This document shows, one piece after another, positions 60,601 through 64,000 of a stretch of DNA of 64,000 nucleotides. The DNA is from Tubulanus polymorphus. Taxonomy: Eukaryota > Nemertea > Palaeonemertea > Tubulaniformes > Tubulanidae. Position 1 is the stretch's first letter. Each line of letters opens with the position of its first letter. The stretch is taken from assembly GCF_964204645.1 (NCBI RefSeq), contig NC_134031.1, forward strand, positions 15,993,307-16,057,306, written 5' to 3'. Under the pieces are notes generated by a model that made no database searches, was not told the DNA's origin, and was given only the letters and a program-made list of their open reading frames with translations. The translations under genes were made by a program, and so were the position numbers.

Positions 60601-63071
60601 GAGAGACGCTTCAAGGACAAGTGATCGAACGCGTTCCGAATCCGAACAATGGACAAGAACCGCCGAAACTACACAGTCCGAAAGGTGGAAATCAACCGTT
60701 ACTGTCTCCAGACCAATGTAAGTATCAGATTGAACTTAGTTTGTTTATGTGCATTAATTTGCGACAAACGTGCATTAATTCGTGACATATTTTAACTTAT
60801 TTCTTATGAAATCAAGGACCCAGTTCCACAGTTGATTTGACTCTGAATTAACTCGTTGAATATGAACTAGTTTTAACTCGGAGTTAACTCTAGCTGTTGA
60901 ACTGGATCCAGTAATTTGTGATATTTTCTCGTCTTTTATTGGATTGCGTATTTTTTTGTAGTGAAACGCGATCAGCTTCACGCTCAACAGATGGCGTACG
61001 TGAAAAACAGCGAACTGCGCGCGATGTTGAGTCAGCCGTCGCGTCTCGCCGCGCAACACCAGCAACTCATACAACAACAACTACATCCGCCGAACGCCGA
61101 ACATCACCGCCATTCGCCGAACACGGCGCAACATCGGATGCCATTCGCGATCCAGGACCGGCCATCGCACGCCGAGCCAAAGGGTCCGCTCGACCCGCGA
61201 CACGCGCACGAAGCGAAACTGATGAACGACGTCGCTGTTCGTCATCCAGGCGTGAGCGCGTTCACGTCGCCCGACGTGCGCATGCCTCATCCGGATCATC
61301 ATCCGAATCTACCGCCGGGTCATATCTTTCATCCGGAACTCGGTTTACAACATCCCGGTACGTTCTTACAGAATTTTGTTTGCAATAATTCATGACGATT
61401 CCGCTTCTGGGCGGCCACTGTCTGACCTGGAAAACCTGGAAAAAGTCAGGAATTGGAAAAAAATTATAGGAAATAATCAGGGAATTTGACAAATTTTACC
61501 AAAAACCTGTAAGACTGGAGGGAATTCTGGTAATGCTATTGACCCAATGTTTCTTTATCAATACATGATTCAATGAAAAGTTAATGAATTGTAACATTTG
61601 GAAACCTAAACATTTCTCAGATTCACTCAGGGAGTTTTGTGTAATCACTGGAAAACTCAGGGGAATTGTAAATGAAAAGTGGCGGCACCCTGCACTAAAT
61701 GTTGTGGTTCAGCTCAAATGGATTTCTATATTTCGTCGTTTATTTCACAGGTATGCCGCCGTATCTCGGTGTTCCGCGAATGGGGATGGACCCGCGAATG
61801 ATCTTCCCTCCCGGACAGCCACCGCCCGAGTATATCACTCACCAAGGGCAGCTGATGGTCGCGCCGCAGCAATACCTGCACCCGGATAACCGATTGACAC
61901 CCGAAACGCGGCCACCATCGCGCCCGCTCTCAGCCCACGGGCCTCCACCCGGGCGTCCTCCGCTGCCAGAGCTTCCTAACCATCCAGACTCGCTGATGGT
62001 TTTACTGCAGGTTAGTATCCTTCGGTTAGCTTCACGAATAAACGCTAGAAAATTATAAGGAATACTCAAAAATCAGGAAAATCTTAACAAAATAAGGCAT
62101 AACTGAGGGAATTTGACAAATTTTGTCAAAAACCTGGAAAATTCAGGGAATTTGTAAATGGTTGGGAAGTAGTTAGTTACCCTGTGTTACAACTGAAGTC
62201 GTCATTATTTAATTTGTCATTGAATGATTGTTTCAGAAATACCCAGTCATGTGGCAAGGCATCCTGGCGTTGAAGAACGATAACGCGGCCGTGCAAATGC
62301 ACTTCGTCTCCGGGAACAGTACGTTAGTGAAACTATCGATGCCCGGTATCATCGAGGGTTTACCGGCTCCTCTACGAATAGCGCAACGAATGAGACTCGA
62401 GCCGACCCAACTGGACGGCGTTTCTAAACGAATGCAGGTTAGTGTTTGTAATGTTGCAGGGGTCAGGGGAATATCGCAGAATTTCGGATTCGCTGATTTG
62501 TATGAACCCTGAAATTCAACGTTTATCCTTAAACTCTTTCGATTTTTTTCGTACAACTGAAACTCATGCAAATATTCAAATTCGGTCTTGTCTTTTTAGA
62601 ACGACGAGGATTATTGTATGTTATTGGCGTTACCGTGCGGCCGCGATCACATCGACGTGATGCAACAAACCAGACAGTTAACAATCGGATTTATCGACTA
62701 CCTACGACAAAAACAGGCAGCCGGAATTGTCAACGTGCCAGGTCCCGGTTCCAATCAGGTATGTAATGATAGAAATACGTTTTCTATCTAACTTTTAGAT
62801 TCTTTACTCGGACAATTTTGCGAGTCCCTGTTAGTTGAGTTAACTGTTGATGAATGAATCAATTATTTCGAAATTATGACTTTTCTAATCATAAATCGTA
62901 TTCCTAACTCTGATTTTCTCTGTTTTTTTGCAGACGGCCTACGTCGTGCATATCTTCCCGCCGTGTGAGTTCTCGCGAGCGAATCTCGCGCAGCTAGCTC
63001 CCGACCTACTGCAGAGCGTCGCCGGCGTCACCGAGGTCGCTCACCTGCTCATAGTGATCGCGACCGTGTGA
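24498..63071 (+). CDS. spen: Split ends (Spen/SHARP/MINT) co-repressor scaffold, 21 coding exons, about 4,786 aa
   Basis: Coding exons: 24498-24580, 29058-29333, 38535-38768, 40658-40885, 41922-42146, 42474-42562, 43886-44034, 44315-44440, 44960-45187, 45560-45720, 46230-46391, 47099-48361, 49824-56500, 56584-56921, 57297-59238, 59692-60717, 60962-61357, 61751-62010, 62237-62437, 62600-62758, 62934-63071. All junctions are GT-AG in matching phases and the sum is 14,361 nt. Four RRMs occupy about residues 6-80, 298-376, 400-470 and 479-550. Serine/arginine, glutamine, lysine and proline-rich disordered regions follow, and a SPOC domain spans about 4622-4786. This is the defining architecture of long Spen proteins (Drosophila about 5,500 aa, human SPEN about 3,660). 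Spen proteins act in the nucleus: RRMs bind structured RNA and SPOC recruits SMRT/NCoR-HDAC and other co-regulators, repressing Notch and nuclear-receptor targets. The start is the first ATG, immediately before the RRM1 beta strand (TRYLWVGNLP). The order of domains makes short Spen (RBM15) unlikely. Confidence 0.95.
24581..29057 (+). other. spen intron 1 (4.5 kb)
   Basis: AT-rich intron. It holds an ATG-initiated 89-codon plus-strand frame at 25785-26054 that I do not recognise, and a TCAGGGAATTT-type dispersed repeat at about 28725-28985. Nothing else could be supported. Confidence 0.7.
29058..29333 (+). CDS. spen: spen exon 2: second half of RRM1 and linker
   Basis: Opens YGKIQSVKLRKDADENIAGA and continues with the RNP1 position GALVAFTDIKSASKA, completing RRM1 and its VLDGHVLHTEYSEP edge strand. 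The linker is Gly/Pro/Arg-rich (PPPRYSSRPEG). The exon is strongly CpG-rich compared with the flanking intron. Confidence 0.92.
29334..38534 (+). other. spen intron 2 (9.2 kb)
   Basis: The largest intron. Microsatellites (AT at 33998-34024, CAG at about 35291-35321, GAT near 35460-35535), a GCATGCAT run near 34200, a three-copy 17-bp tandem repeat (36464-36514), a 21-bp direct repeat near 34951-34990 and a TCAGGGAAT-type repeat at about 32900-33135. I see no nested gene. Confidence 0.65.
38535..38768 (+). CDS. spen: spen exon 3: Gln-rich linker
   Basis: Phase 2 at both ends. Encodes STDFERPGEYFGNRTASSEQ, a mixed CAA/CAG glutamine run (EEYQQQQQQQQQPRGRQRER) and a proline patch (PAPPPPARTFE). 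Located between RRM1 and RRM2; no fold expected. Confidence 0.88.
38805..39133. mobile_element. Foldback element with tRNA-like arms of about 80 bp
   Basis: The left arm 38805-38884 and right arm 39054-39133 are reverse complements. Both contain CCCTGCCACACTAGACCGAG plus TGCGCAG, and a GATTC(A/G)AA..TGATGGC block. Read outward, each arm has A-box-like TGGCTGAGTC and B-box-like TTCGAATCCC, as in tRNA-derived SINE heads. The 169-bp spacer has no matching arm. It begins only 36 bp after the spen exon 3 donor. Confidence 0.7.
39633..39684. repeat. CT microsatellite (about 26 units)
   Basis: Uninterrupted TC/CT dinucleotides in spen intron 3. Confidence 0.95.
40658..40885 (+). CDS. spen: spen exon 4: Ser/Arg-rich linker
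   Basis: Phase 2 at both ends. Encodes SRDQPKSTIGYQRYASEEQD and a dense Ser/Arg tract (SQSRSRSSSSSSSHSSSSS) like SR-rich spacers before RRM2 in Spen proteins; probably phosphorylated and disordered. Confidence 0.9.
41922..42562 (+). CDS. spen: spen exons 5-6: RRM2
   Basis: Exon 5 (41922-42146) encodes HLGILISNLPMRSSDSSLRD and KKFGKVTAVSIQGEADGRLA. Exon 6 (42474-42562) finishes the domain with HDDATKALEASRDKTFFGKK. RNP2 is ILISNL and the RNP1 position is RLAVISF. RRM2-4 of SHARP are known to bind structured RNAs; the conserved core suggests retention. Confidence 0.92.
42563..43885 (+). repeat. spen intron 6 with repeated CCGCC..CCCGCAT motifs
   Basis: A motif of the form AAAATAAA..CCGCCCxCCCGCAT recurs about six times (near 42650, 42700, 42758, 43305, 43370, 43445) in AT-rich sequence. 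Between the two groups lies a more complex block (about 42838-43262) with open frames on both strands that I cannot assign. Confidence 0.55.
43886..44440 (+). CDS. spen: spen exons 7-8: RRM3
   Basis: Exon 7 (43886-44034) gives TRTLFVGNLEKDITTQELRS and FKDYGDIL; exon 8 (44315-44440) gives DVDIKKQGAVSAYAFVQYTD and ALRKMDGENIGANKIK. RNP2 LFVGNL and RNP1 AYAFVQY are intact with the expected aromatic residues. This is the most canonical RRM of the four. Confidence 0.95.
44960..45187 (+). CDS. spen: spen exon 9: RRM4
   Basis: Begins with the Spen signature LGFGKSMPTNCIWLDCV, then VEKFLMRHFGRHGHASHCVM and GRALIFYDSVEYAQYALNEM. The tryptophan-containing RNP2 (IWLDCV) and the GFGKSMPTN approach are diagnostic for the Spen/RBM15 family. 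Confidence 0.95.
45560..45720 (+). CDS. spen: spen exon 10: end of RRM4 and conserved IDFASRxCQ block
   Basis: IDFASRDCQTDFYDKLEATG is the conserved C-terminal strand and helix after RRM4 in Spen-family proteins. The remainder is a Pro/Gly/Arg linker. Phase 0 in, phase 2 out. Confidence 0.93.
46230..46391 (+). CDS. spen: spen exon 11: Arg/Asn/Tyr-rich linker
   Basis: Encodes YEPRGYQAYGDNRPSYRNNA and QFRNRGRSFYNSESGS, low-complexity and likely RNA-associating. Phase 2 at both ends. Confidence 0.85.
46689..46780. repeat. Imperfect inverted repeat in spen intron 11
   Basis: The left arm ending TTGTACTTTTCTGAAAATG is mirrored by CATTTTCAGAAAAGTACAA.., about 34-38 nt each around a 20-nt centre. 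About 200 bp further on (46970-47005) is GACGTTTCGACTATAATC, reminiscent of the GACGTTTCGACT block in the foldback at 11795-12102. Confidence 0.6.
47099..48361 (+). CDS. spen: spen exon 12: charged Arg/Glu/Ser-rich region
   Basis: Residues about 654-1074. Arg-Asp/Ser-Pro repeats (DASPSPPRERRVESRDGSPF), a conserved-looking helix MDFDEAYREYKHKERRIKEK, and an acidic C-terminus (FSPPSDNSDQDSEIDESQQS) followed by a coiled-coil-like KLQKEKLQLLMMLKQLDD. GC-rich with heavy CpG content, in sharp contrast to the flanking introns. Confidence 0.92.
48740..48950 (-). repeat. 5'-truncated SINE copy, reverse orientation
   Basis: On the minus strand it reads CCTATCCACCCAGGAGTGAA, TACCTGGACCGAT and GTTAATTCTCCCCAGGGAGA. 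These match in order the body of the SINE at 6541-6830. The tRNA-like head is missing. Lies in spen intron 12. Confidence 0.65.
49824..56500 (+). CDS. spen: spen exon 13: giant 6.7-kb disordered exon
   Basis: Residues about 1075-3300, phase 2 in, phase 1 out, uninterrupted for 6,677 nt. Order: a basic helical start (YRKQMEARRHQMEEEVRVLK), a Ser/Pro region with a short Gln run (about residue 1256), Pro/Glu/Val-rich sequence, a Ser-rich stretch (about 1870-2030), then a very Lys/Asp/Glu-rich segment (about 2030-2360). A conserved-looking block DWLKNILLDEPEQFTSMYDK / IKRRS follows (about 2363-2390), then five degenerate DSDxSDLEx repeats (about 2428-2557), and more acidic/Lys sequence. The exon reads past the donor GAAG|GTAGATATC to a TGA at 56548-56550, but the downstream exons in phase show it is spliced. 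Large antisense frames here are shadows of biased codon use. Confidence 0.93.
56584..56921 (+). CDS. spen: spen exon 14: acidic linker
   Basis: TTTCTAG|AT acceptor, phase 1 in, phase 0 out. Encodes DTDRVKDTEVQEEPALTNYT and an acidic end (MSGIEGDENEAPDNDDSVAE). No fold expected. Confidence 0.88.
56965..57245. repeat. TCAGGGAATT-type dispersed repeat in spen intron 14
   Basis: A block with GATGGCCATTGACCTGG, AAATTCAGGGAATTCGACAA, ATTTTGCAAAAGACCTGGAA and a right end AAATTGGCGGAAAGTGACTA. Related blocks occur at about 5846-6145, 28725-28985, 32900-33135, 45200-45420, 61412-61696 and 62070-62160. Ends of the form GGCCACT..AGTGGC suggest short inverted termini. Confidence 0.55.
57297..59238 (+). 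CDS. spen: spen exon 15: basic motif, Ser/Pro region and conserved acidic helices
   Basis: Residues about 3414-4060. Starts LSNQHTPSARRKGKRNRRNN (basic, probable nuclear localisation). Later YDFRDDDEALEPTASFKEFE and FEKLEPFTKLEIKEDFMN form charged helices, RKSRRNRRKKSYQGG is a second basic cluster, and MKNEFLSNIDRIIEEVSRGN precedes the C-terminal part. These conserved islands lie where SHARP carries nuclear-receptor, RBPJ and co-repressor interaction regions; exact equivalence is not shown here. Confidence 0.93.
59261..59629. mobile_element. CAGGGTTC-family element split by a GAGTTAACTC-family insertion
   Basis: The left end CAGGGTTTTTACTGATCAGGG and right end GAATTCCTTGATCTGATCTGTAAGAACC pair as in the 8825 and 11267 copies. 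The interior GTGTCTTGTTCTTGCTGGTG matches them too, but is displaced by the element at 59366-59471. A G tract lies near 59321. In spen intron 15. Confidence 0.75.
59366..59471. mobile_element. GAGTTAACTC-family palindromic element (inserted copy)
   Basis: The ends GGACCCAGTTCCACAGTTGT and AACTGTGGAACTGGATC are inverted repeats. The middle TTATTGAAATTGAACTAATT matches the 17023 copy. It interrupts the CAGGGTTC element between GGATTTGAACTGAA and AATGTGTCTTG. Confidence 0.8.
59692..60717 (+). CDS. spen: spen exon 16: Pro/His/Gln-rich region
   Basis: Residues about 4061-4402, phase 1 at both ends. Opens GPPLPPQNPLVALQQQGFSI and carries SPITPSTPVSQYQESMSRIQ and many PPP/HH patches. The composition matches the Pro-rich pre-SPOC region of Spen proteins. 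Confidence 0.92.
60816..60911. repeat. GAGTTAACTC-family palindromic element
   Basis: GGACCCAGTTCCACAGTTGA at the left and GCTGTTGAACTGGATCC at the right; middle CGTTGAATATGAACTAGTTT. Shortened arms. Lies in spen intron 16, about 50 bp before the exon 17 acceptor. Confidence 0.7.
60962..61357 (+). CDS. spen: spen exon 17: His/Gln-rich pre-SPOC region
   Basis: Phase 1 at both ends. Contains LKRDQLHAQQMAYVKNSELR, a Gln-rich helix (AAQHQQLIQQQLHPP) and repeated His-Pro motifs (HPDHHPNLPPGHIFHPELG). Disordered except for the first helix. Confidence 0.92.
61751..62010 (+). CDS. spen: spen exon 18: Pro-rich linker leading into SPOC
   Basis: GMPPYLGVPRMGMDPRMIFP then RPPSRPLSAHGPPPGRPPLP and PNHPDSLMVLLQ, directly before the SPOC domain. 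Phase 1 in, phase 0 out. Confidence 0.92.
62237..63071 (+). CDS. spen: spen exons 19-21: SPOC domain and C-terminus
   Basis: Exons 62237-62437, 62600-62758 and 62934-63071, all phase 0. The domain opens YPVMWQGILALKNDNAAVQM and contains RIAQRMRLEPTQLDGVSKRM, which carries the paired basic residues that in SHARP contact phosphorylated SMRT/NCoR. It continues CMLLALPCGRDHIDVM, AYVVHIFPPCEFSRANLAQL, and closes with AHLLIVIATV before TGA. The ending at the last strand of the SPOC fold is typical of Spen proteins, so the gene is complete. Confidence 0.97.
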
Positions 63072-64000
63072 ACGAAACGACCGGCACACGGGAGGATCCA
63101 GGAACGGAATAAAAATTCACGCGGGATAAAGTCGCGTATCGGAAATGACGACGAATCCCTGACCTATAGTACGCGCGTGCGTGCGCGCGCGCGCGACATA
63201 GTCGAATAATCGCGACTCTAAAGCCAGATTCATCCGCACCGGAATTATCGAAACGACTTTATTATCCGTGGAGATATTTATCGTTGAGAAAACAGGACGT
63301 ATTTAAGCAGTGATAAAATAGAAGCACGTTATGATGCATGGATTACGTGTAATAATAGTTAAATGCTAGCGGAATAGTAAACATATTAACACAGACAAGA
63401 ATATTGACGTATCGCGGATATATGTAATGTATCTAATGGTTGTGTGTATATATATATACATATATATATTGTTTGTTTAGATCACTAAATGTGTGCTGTT
63501 TTCGTGTCATCATCGGCGTCGATCGAAACGCGTTTCGGGGATTATAAAAAAGCGTTCGCGGTCGTTCCGCTTTGCGACCGGGGGGACGTGTTTCTCGATT
63601 TAAACGATGAAAAAAACATAAGTGTGCGTAAGTTGTTAGTGATATATTTGTATATATTATTCGTAAGGCGTTGTTTCATTAGCTCGCGCACCGCGTGTGT
63701 ACACGCGTACGTGTCGCTTGCGCGCTGTAGTAGCCGGCACTGCCATCATTGTCACTCTTTTCGTTTCGATGACCGCCGAGGACGTTTTCATCGCCGATTC
63801 GTTCGGCTTACTCCGCGGAGAATTTGTAAATATTTCACAATCGAGCTGGGGTTTGGGTCACGTTAAGTAAACAATGGACCAGTTCGGGGGCGGGCGGTCG
63901 TACGTAAACGTGATTACGGGGGAAATTCAACAATTGCTGTACATAATTTTATCTCGAATGATTTTCGTATTTTGGGCCATATCTACTACGTACACTTCTA
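63072..64000 (+). other. spen 3' UTR and downstream flank
   Basis: An AATAAA hexamer at 63108-63113 lies only 37 nt after the stop. If a longer UTR is used it must end further right or beyond the window. The stretch has a GC-dinucleotide run near 63176-63196 and an AT run near 63448-63470. A plus-strand frame at 63489-63866 looks like chance coding in GC-rich sequence, with no domain. Confidence 0.5.
63108..63113 (+). terminator. Candidate polyadenylation signal of spen
   Basis: AATAAA shortly after the TGA at 63069-63071. It would give an unusually short 3' UTR for so large a regulator, so a distal site is possible. Confidence 0.35.

Noticed and set aside
24498-63071. Short Spen (RBM15/spenito) as the identity of the RRM gene
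   Set aside because: RBM15-type proteins have three RRMs and under about 1,000 residues. This gene has four RRMs and thousands of residues before SPOC.
63489-63866. A 125-codon plus-strand gene after spen
   Set aside because: Arg/His/Ser-rich translation of CpG-rich 3' sequence with no domain; most likely chance within the spen 3' UTR or flank.

Overview
This is a eukaryotic window, most likely from a marine lophotrochozoan such as a mollusc. Split genes with GT-AG introns, long repeat-rich AT-rich introns, CpG-rich exons, a MADF-BESS factor and abundant short palindromic (MITE-like) repeats support this. The phylum is an inference and no species can be named. I rebuilt four split genes by walking exon to exon. 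In each one the splice phases agree and the summed exon lengths are divisible by three.

Layout: (1) 872-4562, minus strand, an eight-exon gene for a 425-residue serine beta-lactamase-like (class C/LACT-type) protein. (2) 5384-8144, plus strand, a five-exon gene for mitochondrial ribosomal protein bL20m (MRPL20, 167 aa). (3) 8145-13416, no supported gene, several inverted-repeat elements. (4) 13417-16882, minus strand, a three-coding-exon MADF-BESS protein (287 aa) with a probable 5' non-coding exon near 18.2-18.4 kb. (5) 16883-23935, intergenic repeats. (6) 23996-24382, minus strand, a single-exon 128-aa membrane protein that I do not recognise. It lies head-to-head, 115 bp away, with (7) 24498-63071, plus strand, the dominant feature: a complete Split ends (Spen/SHARP/MINT) gene of 21 coding exons encoding about 4,786 aa. 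Spen has four N-terminal RRMs, a huge disordered middle encoded largely by one 6.7-kb exon, and a C-terminal SPOC domain. The last 0.9 kb is its 3' flank/UTR.

The genes do not form a pathway. Spen is a nuclear RNA-binding transcriptional co-repressor scaffold, bL20m is a mitoribosomal protein, MADF-BESS is a probable DNA-binding regulator, and the beta-lactamase-like protein is a probable hydrolase. I see no undescribed multi-gene system. The less explained material is the repeat layer. It contains pogo-like TA-flanked elements (one split by a retroposon tail), at least three families of palindromic repeats including two nested insertions, tRNA-derived SINE copies, a tRNA-like foldback next to spen exon 3, and a degenerate acidic repeat inside Spen.
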